Source: Akanthomyces muscarius | Taxonomy: Eukaryota > Ascomycota > Sordariomycetes > Hypocreales > Cordycipitaceae | DNA length: 64,000 nucleotides | Assembly: GCF_028009165.1 (NCBI RefSeq) | Contig: NC_079244.1 | Location: 806,001-870,000 of the forward strand | Direction: 5' to 3' | Shown here: piece after piece, positions 11,435 through 22,825 of the stretch | How the letters are laid out: each line of letters begins with the position of its first letter | Numbering within the stretch: position 1 is the stretch's first letter | Program-made: the position numbers and the translations under genes | Notes under the pieces: generated by a model | Databases searched by the model: none | Seen by the model: the letters and a program-made list of their open reading frames with translations, nothing else | What the model was told of the DNA's origin: nothing

Positions 11435-12531
11435 CTACGTGCGCGTTTCCCAGGTCCAGCCCTCGGATTGGTGGATTTCTTTCAAGAATTCGACGCATCG
11501 TGTCCAATACTTTTCTTTCAAGTCTTTCTTTATGATCAAATCTGGTACTACTCTGGTGTAAGCTACTTGACTAGATGTCGAGACGGGGAGGACTTACGCT
11601 CAAGCCAGCCGTGAAAGCCTTCGGGTGCAAACATAGTTTCAACGCGAGGCTTGCCTACCCAGCCAGCGCGCTCATCTTCTTTATTGATACGCTTCGCAAA
11701 CTGAGTTTGCTCTTCGAGAAGAATATCAGTCTCGGCAATGACCATCAATATGCGGTCCGGCAGTGTTTCCCGGTTGGCGACAATGGGACTCAGTCGAGGG
11801 TCGTCAATGTGCCTGGCCCGGGCTGGGGCCGCGTATGAATCAAAGAGTGGCTGAAGGAAGGCAGTTGGATCGCTTTTTGGCATCTTCTCAGGAATAGGCT
11901 TCTGCCAGGGCGCCAGCCTCAGCTCATACACGCCGTACGATGTGATGATGCCCTTGTACGCGGTGGAAGAGGCGCCATGACAGTTTGGTTGCTGAGTCGA
12001 TGCCACAGCCATATTACCCCCGGCAGATGCGCCAGAAACAGTCAAGAGTGTAGGATCTGCTCCCCATCGGCTCTCTGCATTGTCTTTGATCCACTGCACC
12101 GTCGCATCAACATCGTCAATGGCCGCAGGGAATACATTCTCAGGAGCAAAACGGTACGTGATACTAAGGACAATGGCGCCCGTTTCGTTTGCCCACATCT
12201 CGCATATGCTTGCATCTTGCTCAGCAATGCCGCCGATAAAGGCGCCTCCATGGATGTCAATATGCAGCGGGCGCAGCTTGCGGCCGGTCCCTGTTCCCTT
12301 GCCTTTGAACACCAGTGTGCGAACAGAGCGCTTAGGAAAGACGGGGAGGTATTCAGTGACGAAAGGGCGTGAAAATAGATACGGTGCCGCTGGGATTGTA
12401 TACGTCAGGATGACAAACTGTTGCAGGACTAATACGCGCCATCTCATGCTCCAGGAGATGGTGGTGTTGAAGAGCCCGACCAGCAGCGGCCGAAAAAATA
12501 TCCGTAACCCGTTGAATAAGTTGTGTGTCAT
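11435..12531 (-). CDS. HSL-type alpha/beta hydrolase (esterase/lipase), probably membrane anchored
   Basis: Exon 1 runs 12531-11598 and exon 2 11550-11435, giving 349 residues. The oxyanion-hole motif HGGAF, the nucleophile elbow SGASAGG, the Asp segment AETDIL and the His segment EGFHGWLE identify the hormone-sensitive-lipase family (Abhydrolase_3). The N-terminus is hydrophobic (LRIFFRPLLVGLF, then a second apolar stretch), suggesting membrane association. An upstream in-frame ATG at 12714 would add 61 residues of poor quality, so I prefer 12531. The last intron has two acceptors 2 nt apart. Using the AGAG acceptor yields a 38-residue C-terminus (LVPDLIIKKDLKEKYW...), while the upstream CAG gives an immediate stop. 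The substrate is unknown. Confidence 0.82.
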
Positions 12532-13262
12532 CTTGGACGGGACTGTGTGCTGGGAATTCTGGACAAGTGGAAGGAGGCAAGGTTTCTCGTGGGAGCTGAG
12601 CACAGATGTGACTCCCTTGGCGGACTGAGAAGTAAGGCATTCCAGCGGTGCGGCTGAAGCTAGAGGTGCCCGAACCGCCCCGACAAGGCAACCACCGCGA
12701 CAGAGCAGCCACATGAGTGCTGGTACAAATCCAGTGATGTCCCGGAATTAATTCCCTCGCCAAAGTATTTCCCATGGCGTATACGAATGGCCAATTTAGC
12801 GCAAGGTTCGTACGAGCTAGGTTCTTTGATGGAAATGCGTCCTATCTGAGGTTGGCTCCAAGAACGCTGCCACCCCTGCTTGCCATAGCTTTGTGTCACA
12901 TTGTCCGACGATGTCTACTCAAGATCGCACCACTGCTCAAAAGCTCATATATCGTGATATAAAAGGATTTTGCAATACTACTCGACTGTAACAGTTCCAT
13001 GAGGAAGAGAAAGGGAGGCAGGCGCCCAGTACTAACTACGGATTGGAGCATCACGTGTCTCATGTCTCCATGGCCTGTGCTCGATCGTGCCTTGAACCCC
13101 ACCATGAGCTCCAACCAAGCAGACCGCCGCTCGCAGCGAACAGGCTAATTAGTTCGCTCGGTCGACTACCTCTGTCGCACGGTCTGCATTTCAACATTTC
13201 TCAAGCACGCAGTTCCTCTCGGATACCTGCAGGAGTACGATCAGGTGACCGAACCGGCAAGC
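12532..13262. other. Divergent promoter region
   Basis: About 0.7 kb between the start codons of the esterase (-) and the BSD-domain gene (+). It probably holds both promoters. The 5' part also contains the alternative 61-codon N-terminal extension of the esterase. Confidence 0.55.
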
Positions 13263-14575
13263 ATGGATCTGGCCTACGACCACATTCAAGAGGAGGCCTT
13301 CCGCCGGGATACTCCCAAACCAGGCGAGCAGCAGCCTTCGGAGCAGCCGCAGTCCGCCTCGCTGAACGAAGAGATCCAAGATGCTTACAAGGCATTCTCT
13401 GCCAGCCCCTGGGGCGCCAAGATTGGTGGCTTCTTCGGCAACATGGTGAAGCAGGTACGGCTCACGCGGCAATGCGCAACGCGCCGCGAAACACCACCTT
13501 ACTGACGGATCCAGGGCGAATCTGTCTACAACCAGGCCTCCAAGGAGCTGGCCGAGGTGGGCGAGGATGCCACCAAGGGACTTGCCGACCTGCGCGAAAC
13601 TATTATCAGCCGCACTCGGGGCATGTCGATAACTGCCACCACCGGCGAGCAAGCTGCTAGATCGGCTGAGGGCGGCAGCGAGGGCGCCCCGGCGGCAACC
13701 GGCTCTGGCGCCACCGACTCCGAGACGTACCTGTCGCGACTACGAAGCGAGGCGGCCAAGCGAATCAAGGACCTCCAGCGCGCCGAAGACGCGGCCGACG
13801 AGGCGCTTCTCCGCTTCGGCAGCAATGTCCGCGATTTCTTGCGCGACGCCATCCAGGTGGCGCCACCCGCCGACGGCGCCGAGGGCAGCACGGTGCTCTT
13901 TGAGAGCAAGGACGCCTCGGGCAAGCGCGTCATCCACACTTCTCGATTCGACGCTCAGCTTCATGTCATCCACACCTCCACCGACAGCTTCGCCAAGGAC
14001 CCCGCGGGTGAAGAATACAACAAGTTTACAGCCGACTTTGACGTTGAGAAGAAGACGACCGATATCGCCTCGGACCTAGAGAAATACCCTGAGCTGCGCA
14101 CCACAATGGAGAAGCTAGTTCCCGATCAGATCTCGTATCCCGATTTTTGGAAGCGCTACTACTTTCTTCGCCGCAGTATCGAAGACGCCGAGTCTCGTCG
14201 CAAGGAGCTCCTCAAAGGTAAGGAAATGACTCCAAACGCCCCCTGAAGCGTATGAAATAGTTCGACATGCTAATTTAACCCTTGCCAGCCGCCGCTGCCG
14301 AAGACGAGGTTGGATGGGACGACGATGAATCCGAGGACGAAAGTGCTGCGGCGCCCAAGAGGCCCGCCTCTGTCGAGTCCACGACCACCATCAACCCCAA
14401 GAAGGAGGGCCTGCTGAAGCCCAACGAGCAGCGCAAGTCGAACGACGAGAAGTCGCAGGCCGACAGCGAAGCGAGTTACGATGTGGTCGGAGGCACCTCT
14501 GGTCTGCCCAGCCAAGCCGCCAGCAGCCCCAAGGAGTCGAAGAAGGACGAGGACAGCGATGACGATTGGGAATAA
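13263..14575 (+). CDS. BSD-domain protein (Dos2-like)
   Basis: Three exons (13263-13454, 13515-14217, 14289-14575) give 393 residues. The N-terminal third is an acidic, helical region (SLNEEIQDAYKAFSASPWGAKIGGFFG). The BSD domain sits near residues 230-290, with the hallmark FWKRYYFLRRSIEDAE preceded by DLEKYPELRTTMEKLVPDQISYPDFW. The tail is very acidic and ends DDDWE. BSD domains occur in TFIIH p62, synapse-associated proteins and yeast Dos2; this layout of N-terminal helix, BSD and acidic end fits the last two. The precise role is unclear. It converges on Tsr2. Confidence 0.88.
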
Positions 14576-14907
14576 ATCGCTGGAGCATTGGCTCTGAGTT
14601 GGTCCGTCTGATATGACGTTATAAGGGCGGTACCTTTTTGCTGTCCGTTGTTTTGCGTGCTGGGATACCGATCTGCAGGCGTTTGGGTGTCCTCGATAAT
14701 TCGGAACATGTTTCCAATTTCTTCTTTTTTCTGTTATTGTTTTAGTCGATACACTTCATTTCTGTATCTATGCATTGGGTATCAATACTCGGAGACCCCA
14801 TGTCACTGGCAAGTCCATTTTTTCTGCCCTCTCTGCTCCCCTGTAATCATCCAAAACCCATCGAGCCGCAACGCGCTTTCCAAAGCAAGCTATGCATGAC
14901 ACCCTCT
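14576..14907. other. Convergent 3' region between BSD gene and TSR2
   Basis: About 330 bp, T-rich on the + strand. It contains both 3' UTRs and no coding signal. Confidence 0.6.
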
Positions 14908-15623
14908 CTACCTCTTCTTCTTGGTGACCATTGTGAAGCCATCCTCGTCCACCTGCGGCTCGGCCTTTTCCTTTGGCGCCGGCGCATCACCCATGTCCAC
15001 GTCGCTGCCCTCGTCGTCGTCCTCGCTATCGTCGTCGTCCGGCTCATCGTCCGTATCCTGGTTCGGGTCCTCGGCCTTTTGGAACAAGCTCCCGACCTTG
15101 CCGCTGCCGCCCCTTAGCTTGGCGAAGCGCTCCGCCAGCGCGTTGGTCTCGTCAAACTGACCCGCGGCGCACTGCGTGCGCGCGCGGACAATCTGCTGCG
15201 CGACCTCGAGCGCCGAGTCGTCGTCGACGTTGACCTCGAACTCGTCGACCATGACCTGCAGCAGCACCGTCTCGACGTCCTCCGTGTCGGCCTCGGCAGC
15301 CGCGGTCGTGGCGGTGCTGGATGGTGCGCTGCCGTCGGGCGCGGCGCCGGCGTCTGTGAATTCAGGAAAGAGCTCGACGATGGCGCCGGCGAACCAGTCG
15401 CGCTTCTCGACGGAGTCGGGGCCGCCCCAGCCGTTGGCGACGGAGAGCGTCAGCGCGGGCCAGAGGTGCAGCGCGTAGGCGACGGCCTGCTCAAAGTTGT
15501 GCTGGCGTGTGGCTGTGATTGGAGAGCAGTGTTAGAAGGACTGGAGACTCGGTGTACGTGGCGAGCGTTACTGCGTGTAGTCGGTTGCTTACAGGCCGGG
15601 GGAATTTGTGAAGAAGATGCCAT
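14908..15623 (-). CDS. tsr2: Tsr2, eS26 chaperone and pre-rRNA processing factor
   Basis: Exon 1 (15623-15593) encodes MASSSQIPPA and exon 2 (15512-14908) the rest, giving 211 residues. The conserved core reads FEQAVAYALHLWPALTL, then NGWGGPDSVEKRDWFAG; the WGG motif defines the family. The rest is an alpha-helical segment (LLQVMVDEFEVNVDDDSALEVAQQIV), an acidic stretch of about 30 D/E residues and the basic end TKKKR. In yeast Tsr2 binds newly imported eS26, releases it from importin and delivers it to pre-40S particles, helping 20S to 18S rRNA processing. The donor at 15592 and the CACAG acceptor at 15513 restore the frame. Confidence 0.92.
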
Positions 15624-16032
15624 GATTGCGACTCGTTGGCTGTGAAAGCTTTGCTTCGTGCTCTTGCTGAAGCGATTGCTAGAAGGATAGCTTGGTTGTC
15701 ACTCGTGTGCAATTTTTTTTTTCATCCGCTTTGGCGGGGTGGTTGAGGGGCAAATAATTGGTGGGGTGATTTGGCGGCGCCGTGTAGAGCGGCGAGTCCG
15801 CTGTATCTTGTAAGTCAGGCACAGTGGCTAGCTTATTGGAAATACTTTGCCCATTAGTTCTTTAAAATAAATAAATAAATAAAGTAACAGTATAAAGATT
15901 TATATACAAGGCCATTCAAGTACTCAGTTCCGAACTTTCAATAACCGAACACGGACTGCTGCTTCTGGTCCGCTACCGCATAGTAAGCTGGCCCATTGTC
16001 TCGCGTCGCAACGCCATCTCGAAGCCGCCCCC
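15624..16032. other. TSR2 upstream / Zn2Cys6 gene 3' region
   Basis: About 400 bp. It includes an A/T-rich stretch with four aaat units near 15865-15884. No gene is seen. Confidence 0.55.
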
Positions 16033-17690
16033 TCAGCACGGAATAGGCTCATCGAAACAATCTTCCCACCCAGTCTTGCCCGATGCCCAAAAAGCTCGCA
16101 GCTTTTCCAGACACCGGAAGATGTTGGTGTCATTCAGCGGATAGTGCCATACCGACAGCAGGCACTGATCTATGAATTCCTGGTCTGGCCCTCGATTGCC
16201 CGCGGTGCCGACTCCAGCAACAATCAGCGGCCACTGCAGCGCAGGGATGTACTTCATCGAAGGCCAAAGCTGCCTGAGAAGCTTCATTAGTTCGCGCGTC
16301 TCGGCTTGGCGCACTGCATCTTGCGTGCCAGCGCTGAGGCCGGATGTGCCTGAATGTGAACCGACAATGTGACTCGAAATGAGTTCCGAACGACACAATG
16401 TCATAATAGCGTAAAGGCGGACCGCGACGAGGAAGACGTGCCCGAGCGACAGCGTGATTGCCTCGTTGGCAAAGCTTCTCCCCTTTGACCAGGCCTGCAG
16501 GTCGAAGCCGTCTATCGCGTCGAATAGCTCACGCACTCTAGCGACGAAGGCTGCTTTTGTGGTGGCTCTGGTGGCGGCATGGAGCCGCAATCGATTGATT
16601 TGAACAATCCGCATGAACAGCTTCACTGGGCACGGGGTGTCGCCGCTAATTTCTTGATCCCGAAGTACGCTCCATAACTCGTCATCTGTATAGTACGCAT
16701 AGCCCAAAACTTGGTGATTTGCTGGGCATGTCGTGTTGAAGAATATAGAACGACTGTGATGGGAAGGTTTGGTCAGCTTTTGACCGCGTGACGTGCAACG
16801 TTAATTTGCAAGTATACGCACCATAATATGAGGCGGAATCTCGCCGTGCCCCGCGGGAGAGCCTCAAGCGCCTTAACACCGCCAAGATGTTGCACGTAGG
16901 CCATCGAACCGTTCAAATGATTCTGCCACATTGAACCTCCTGCATTGCAGTCCAGACACAGTAACGCATACAAGCTGAAAATAGCTATGCTTTTGTCCAT
17001 TTTGTCCTCGGACTGCATGAGCTTGTTAACAATGGCCAGATGTTTCAGTAGATAACGATGGTATTGGGTCCAGAGCCCAGAAAAGGCGGTCTCTTCGAAT
17101 CGTATCAGTCTGTTGCGGCTTTTGGATGCATTGGACATTCGGTTGGCGAGGACGAGGCAAGTGAAGGACGCCGGAATCACCTGTCCAGAATTGAATGGAG
17201 GCTCACGCACAGGCTCCAACTCATTGGAGCGCACTGGTTTAATGACGGTCAAGTCTGATGTAGGCGGCATCCGTCAGCCAATTGCATTTCTCACGGCAAA
17301 ATGTTGCAGCGACTTACAGTACCGGATGGCCTGCATGTAGTCCCAGTCAGGGGGCTCAGCCTCGCGTGCTGGCGACGTGCAGGCCGGGCGCAGTTCTCTT
17401 TGTCTCGGGGCTACCTGTTCGTGCGGAGATGGCCGCCAGTGGAGTTTGTATTCACATGTGCGGCCTTTGAGAGAACATCTCTTGCAAACCGGGTGTGTCT
17501 CGTCGCACTTGACCCGACGAGCCCTGTGATGGGGGGGGTGAGACACAGGTCAATGGGCGAGGGTGCTAACCTTGGGGTTTAGAGCCACTACTAACCGACA
17601 AGTATTGCAGCCTGTCCTGACTTTGGTAGCCCAGCGCTTTTGCCGCGTCCCGGTTGGCAAGGCCTCGGTTTGGACGGCTTGAGGCGCCAT
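16033..17690 (-). CDS. Zn(2)-Cys(6) fungal transcription factor
   Basis: Four exons (17690-17596, 17523-17318, 17254-16822, 16753-16033) give 484 residues. The binuclear zinc cluster spans residues 28-55 with spacing C-x2-C-x6-C-x6-C-x2-C-x6-C. The first two cysteines are in exon 1 and the rest in exon 2. The linker is short and the remainder is helical, with family-typical segments (LWTQYHRYLLKHLAIVNKL, IAIFSLYALLCLDCNAGGS, IFFNTTCPANH, MKYIPALQWPLIVAG, WEDCFDEP) of the Fungal_trans_2 type. It is a nuclear DNA-binding regulator with unknown targets. No secondary-metabolism genes lie beside it, so a cluster role is not indicated. Confidence 0.9.
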
Positions 17691-18769
17691 GATTTCAAAG
17701 CGCTGGGCCGTCGGCGATGTCGGCAATCGAAAAGTAAGATGGATGGATGGAGAGAGTGTTAGCGTTGGTGCCAAAGCGCGTGCCTGTCAACTCGCAATGA
17801 CTGCCAGTTCGCAGGAAAAAGCTCCCGCATGACGTAGCGCGAGCAACGGGACAGATGGCTTCCAGAACTGAGAAGTTTGAGCCAAGTAGAGGAACGCAAC
17901 GTGTTTCTGTTGCATCAGCTAAGAAAGCTCCAAGTTAGGAAAGGTGGCACAGTCCCGTGATGGTCGGCTCTCAGGTCCCTGTCAGTTGCCGAGTAGAGCC
18001 GCCCAGCCCTCAAACCAGAGCGTAGAACGTCAGAGGATCCGCCATGAGATAATTAGCCATTTTGCTATATTAACTCAATTCCTATAGTCCGCAATTGAAT
18101 ACTCTATCAAAAGGGGAGAAATCAGCGACCGATGTTGCTCGTACGCAATTGATGGCTCTCTTTCTTAGATTTAGAAATGGCAGAGGCAAAGCGGGTAAGG
18201 TGGTGATGCTTCTCTCGACGTAGACAGCCTTGCCATTTACTTTAGCCATGACCCGACCATTTGAAATAATGAGAGCCCATGGACTAGAAGGAGACACCTC
18301 TGGCATCTGATGACAAGCATCTGATTGCTGGGTGCAGAAAGCCCGCGAGTAAGGTAGGGAGATGCTAGAAGTACGCGGCAATATTGGTGTTTGTAAAGCT
18401 CCTGATTTTTTTTGGGAATGAAATAACAATCCTTTTATTTCAAAATGGCCATATTTTCCTTCAACCCTTGATTTGCGAGACAACCACACGCGATCGGACT
18501 GTGTCTCGTCCCTGGGGAAATGGAACAAAGTGGAGATGACATCATAGCGCGTGTGCTCGATCTCGCCAGGAGGCCAGCCACTGACAGCCACTGACAGCCA
18601 CTGACAGCCACTGACAGCCACCGACAGCGCCGATTGACCCCCCCAGAATGCGCTATAGATTCAACTTCAGTCCCCCTGATGGCGCTAGCCACTGCCATAA
18701 ATCCCCCAATGATTGCATCATGGTTTGCTCATGCCCTTTTGCCTAATTCATGGGTGAACAACAGCGACA
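17691..18769. other. Divergent intergenic region
   Basis: Just over 1 kb between the Zn2Cys6 gene start (-) and the second HSL hydrolase start (+). It contains a 10-bp tandem repeat near 18576-18629. No coding sequence is supported. Confidence 0.55.
18576..18629. repeat. 10-bp tandem repeat, about 5 units
   Basis: Head-to-tail copies of ctgacagcca; the last unit is altered to ccgacagc. The repeat lies about 150-190 bp upstream of the HSL hydrolase start codon. Exact limits are approximate. Confidence 0.85.
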
Positions 18770-21470
18770 ATGACAAAGCTCAGCACAACCTCAGTTTCGC
18801 TCGCCGTCACACCCACTGTCGTGGCGACACTGTTCTCTCATGTGAGTGGTGCTTGTATCCCGTTGGTCTGCCTGCAGCAGATTGATGCCAAGGAGCGCTG
18901 CGTGCTGCGCCTCACTTTGCTGCATGCAGGCCGCCAGTGGTTTCATTCTTCCGCAACGGCTGCCAGTTCGATTATGCGCAGCATGCTGACCCTGACTTCA
19001 ATTACCGCAGTATCTCAATAGGGAACCTCTCAGGGAGAAGCCAACAGCGCACCTCTCCTACGACGAAGGCCTACGCTTGATTCGAACGTTCCTACAGCAT
19101 GCCTCTCGCCACACCGTCGAAGATCTGCAGGCATTCTCTGGCCAATGGGTGCCCTCACCTCAATGGGTGAAGCTCGAGAATGTCAAGATACCGGAAGAAC
19201 AGCTGTCGCGGTCCGCTGAATTGATCAACGAGGAGCTTGGTGAGGAGGGCCGCGCCTTGGTCGGAGGCAGCCTTTGGTGGCAATGGCGCAGACCAAAGAA
19301 GCCCCTCGAGGCTGAATGGATTGAGATGCGCGCCCACGCGAATGAGAGAAAGAAAGCTGGCAACCCAGGTGAACGCGTCATTCTGTACTTCCACGGCGGC
19401 GGCTATTATTTCGGCAGCGTAGACGAGCACCGCTACCAGATGCAGCGTCATGCGCGCAAGCTAAAGGCCAGGGTGCTTGCACCGAGATATCGACTGGCGC
19501 CACAGTTCCCCTTTCCCTGCGGTCTACAAGACTGTCTGGCCGCGTATCTGCACTTGCTGTCGTCCCAGGACCCCAGCACTATCATCTTAGCCGGTGACTC
19601 TGCCGGCGGTGGCATGGCCACGGCCGTTTTGCTGATTCTACGCAACCAAGGCTTGCCGCTTCCAGCTGGTGCTATCCTCATCAGTCCTTGGGTAGACCTG
19701 ACACACTCGTTCCCGAGTATTGCTGGTGATGCCCCAATGGACTATATTCCTGCAAATGGATTTCACCACAGACCCTCCAAGGCATGGCCTCCGCCAAACG
19801 ATGACGACATTGCCGAAATCAAGCGAGAAGCGCACCAGCTGAAGCGCGTGCGCACGGGAACTACTGAGGCTCAAGATGCCAAATCTAAACCCACACCAGA
19901 ATTTGAGCACAAACCTGATGAACGGCAGTATATCAAGCTCGATATCGATGGGCAGCCAGTCACCGTCAAGGACCAGATCCAGGTTCGTTCACATGCCGTC
20001 CCCCATTGATCGATGTATGCGCTGACGCTGAATAATTCCTAGCTCTATACCACCAACGCACTTCTGTCCCATCCTCTTGTTAGCCCAGTGCTGCAAGCCA
20101 GTCTCGGCGGGCTCCCCCCATTACTCATCATGGTCGGTGGCGGAGAGATCTTGCGTGACGAGCAAATTTACCTGGCTCACAAGTGTGCCAACCCTCAGAA
20201 ATATGCACCTCCGGCTGAGAGGTTATCAGCCAGAGAAAAGGAGCAGCTCGCCAAATTCAAGCCTACTGACGTGCAGCTGCAAGTCTGGGACGACCTATGT
20301 CACGTTGCCCCCACACTGAGCTTCACCAAACCGGCAAAGTTCATGTACCGGTCAATCGCGCAGTTCGGCGCGTGGCTGCTTGCAAGAGCCCAACACCGTG
20401 GAATCGACATTATGGACGATGATCGGATCTCTGTCATTACTTCCACAGACTCTGATACTCAAGAGGGCAATGGTGACGGAAGAGAAGACGAAGAAAGACG
20501 CGAGAAGGAGGATACCGCTGAGGCTACACCTGGGCAAGTTGGTAAAGCTGGTGACCCCCTTCCACCGTTCAAGAATCATATGATTCGACAACGAGTGACT
20601 CGCCATGGCGTAACTCTTCCCCTTGCGCCAGAGAAGGAGCTGCAGGCTTGTACAATGGAACCGGCAGAGGTTGGAGTGTTCAAAGCAGGAACAGCAAAGA
20701 AGTGGCTTGCTACTCGTCGCGAATACGACACCAAATACGCTCGTGCCAAGGCAAAGGTTCACAGGCAGCTGGTCAGCGATCTCGCTACCGGTTTTCAAGA
20801 CTTTGGCCCCGGCGAACTCCCACCACCGGCAGCTCTAGCAGGTCGACGCAAGCTCGAATCCCACATGGTCGAGACCAAGAAGAAGAGAAGCTTTGGTCTA
20901 TCTCTCTGGTCACTGTGGGGATCCAAGCATGACGAGGAAACAATGGAGCGAGAGGAGCACGCCGACCAACGGCCTGAGATTGAAGTTGTCGAAGAAGATG
21001 CTGGAGGTCGCGTTTCTCATAGAGAGCTAGACGACGAACAGCGAAAGCCAGTGCAGAGCCCTGGTGACTTCACAAGTCGAAGCCGGTCTCGTCGCAGAAC
21101 CGTTGTTGACGAACATCAGACAGAGCAGAGCAATGCCGATGGAGAGACGCCAGTCATCCAGCTACTGCACCAGCGACAAGAACAAGAAGCGGCCCACCCC
21201 GGTCTGTTGAGTCCAGACTACGTACCAGAGACCGGTGTCGCTGGGAAGCGCCCCTTCCTCAAGGGCCTGGCCTTGCCTTTTAGTCTGAACAAGGATGCCG
21301 ACACTGCTAGCATGGTCACTCTTCAGTCTCACGCCAGCCCCAGCAAGGAGGCAAACAAGCAGCTTGTCTTGCCGTATGGCTCTGGCTCTGCCGATGGAGA
21401 CACGGCGACGCAGCAGTCTGCTCTGGGCAAGTCGCCAGCCCTGTTCGTACCAAATGGCGCTGCGGCATAG
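18770..21470 (+). CDS. HSL-type alpha/beta hydrolase with long charged tail
   Basis: Three exons (18770-18841, 19011-19982, 20043-21470) give 823 residues. I infer the first exon from its ATG, the donor CAT|GTGAGT, the branch-like ctgac and the acceptor CGCAG at 19010; it joins in frame to YLNREPLREKPTAHLSYDEG. The short exon encodes an apolar anchor (VSLAVTPTVVATLFSHYL). The catalytic domain has HGGGYYFGS near residue 152, the nucleophile GDSAGGG at Ser221, the Asp segment GGGEILRDEQ and the His segment DLCHVAPTL. An insertion of about 70 charged residues separates the two catalytic halves. After about residue 450 the protein is mainly disordered and charged for some 370 residues. The lipid or ester substrate is unknown; an intracellular lipase or sterol-ester role is conceivable. 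Confidence 0.87.
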
Positions 21471-21839
21471 CTTGGACCGAGAGACGGCGATTAGCCTGAA
21501 ACATGAGAGGCAACAGTTGCTGAGTTTTACTTCGTTTGTAGTCTGCGCGTTTTTTGCACAATACCACCAAGAGTTCGCTGGCTTGAGTCTGTACTATTAT
21601 ACATTTTTTAGAACCCAATAGAAATTTGTATTGTCACAATGTTTGCTCAATTGATACATGGTAGTGTACATTCGGGAGGGTTATATACAGCCTGGCCGCA
21701 GTTCCCGATGACCGGCGGTAGCGCTTTCGTTGTCTTTTGATTCTTTCTGCTCTGCGATGCTCGCCAAGCAGCCGGACCATAGTCGTCGTTCAATTGCGCA
21801 GTAGCCGCGACCGCATTGGTAGAGAAAAACTCGATTCTT
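21471..21839. other. Convergent 3' region
   Basis: About 370 bp between the stops of the hydrolase (+) and mL41 (-). It is A/T-rich and non-coding. Confidence 0.6.
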
Positions 21840-22252
21840 TTAATCCACGCCGTTGTATCGCTTCCACTGCTCGACGTAAAAGTGCGGGTCGGACGCGCCC
21901 TTTGCCAGACCCTTGTAATCACCAGGTTCCGCATAGATTTGTCGGCTCACGAAAGGGGTAAGCTGTTAAGTAAAGAATTTGTGTTAGCGAGCTGTTGCGC
22001 GGCACTCCATTGCTACTGCGATGGGACCATAGCCAGCGAGACGGCTACCATGCTTCCTACCTTGAAGTCTTTCAGGTTCTGCGGCACGGCATATGTGCGC
22101 ACTTTGTTCCATTCGATGACGTATCCTCCATACTTTGTGTGGCGACCCATGGAGCCGGTACGGTTTCCTTTGTAAAACCCCTTGTTGACATCTTTGGTCG
22201 TCAGCTTCAGGTGACGGTAGAGTCCGACCTGAAGGGGTGATGTCGGCCTCAT
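21840..22252 (-). CDS. MRPL27: Mitochondrial large-subunit ribosomal protein mL41
   Basis: Two exons (22252-22061 and 21962-21840) give 104 residues. The segment [20 protein letters not shown] followed by [14 protein letters not shown] is the mL41 (yeast Mrpl27) signature. The second exon ([18 protein letters not shown], then [13 protein letters not shown]) completes the family C-terminus. The basic N-terminus [20 protein letters not shown] serves as the mitochondrial targeting region. The protein is a structural part of the mitoribosomal large subunit. The intron has donor CAAG|GTAGGAAG and acceptor TTAACAG. Confidence 0.93.
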
Positions 22253-22825
22253 TGTGTCAATTGCTGTGGCGCGATATCCTTCGAGGTCGCTGATGAGTGA
22301 ATTTTCGCGTTACGCTATGTGGTGTTATGTCTGGCGTCGCATGCGCAGTGTCGTAGCCTGGAAATGAAGCCGCGTAAGAGGTTGTCGTTGGTTGTCAGGC
22401 GCATCTCGAAATTTCCCTGAAGCTGCTCCAGCGCGAAGATGCCCCGGCGGCTCGCGTTGTTCCGGCTCCGAGGCATGGTTCTGGCCGACCCACACTGTAC
22501 CTGCCTTACTGGCCTCACTGGCGGAGCTATGCCGCTGTTGAGTCCAACGGGTCATTACCTGAAAGAACAAGTTTTGAAGAATACAAGTAATATTCCCCCC
22601 CGTAAATCATCTCTTGGCCCAAGCCGGATTCTTTTGCAGCCCCCCTAGAAAATCAGTCATTTTTTTTTAGCATGGCCTTCTGCAAGGTAGCTACACAATA
22701 CCTACCCACCAGCTTGGCGAGGGGCATCAGCTAACTGGTGGACTGGGGGCTAGTAACGGACGGCATCCGGTGTCCCCCTCGCATTCTCCAAGAGCTCTCG
22801 GCGCAAGAGGCGCGCAAGCACCAAC
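22253..22825. other. Divergent promoter region mL41 / TRAPPC11
   Basis: About 570 bp between two start codons that face away from each other. It is a probable shared promoter. No gene is supported; the antisense open frames lack ATG starts or family features. Confidence 0.55.

Noticed and set aside
12532..12714. Upstream ATG of the HSL esterase at 12714
   Set aside because: It would add 61 residues without family character; the downstream ATG begins the hydrophobic anchor. It is kept only as an alternative.
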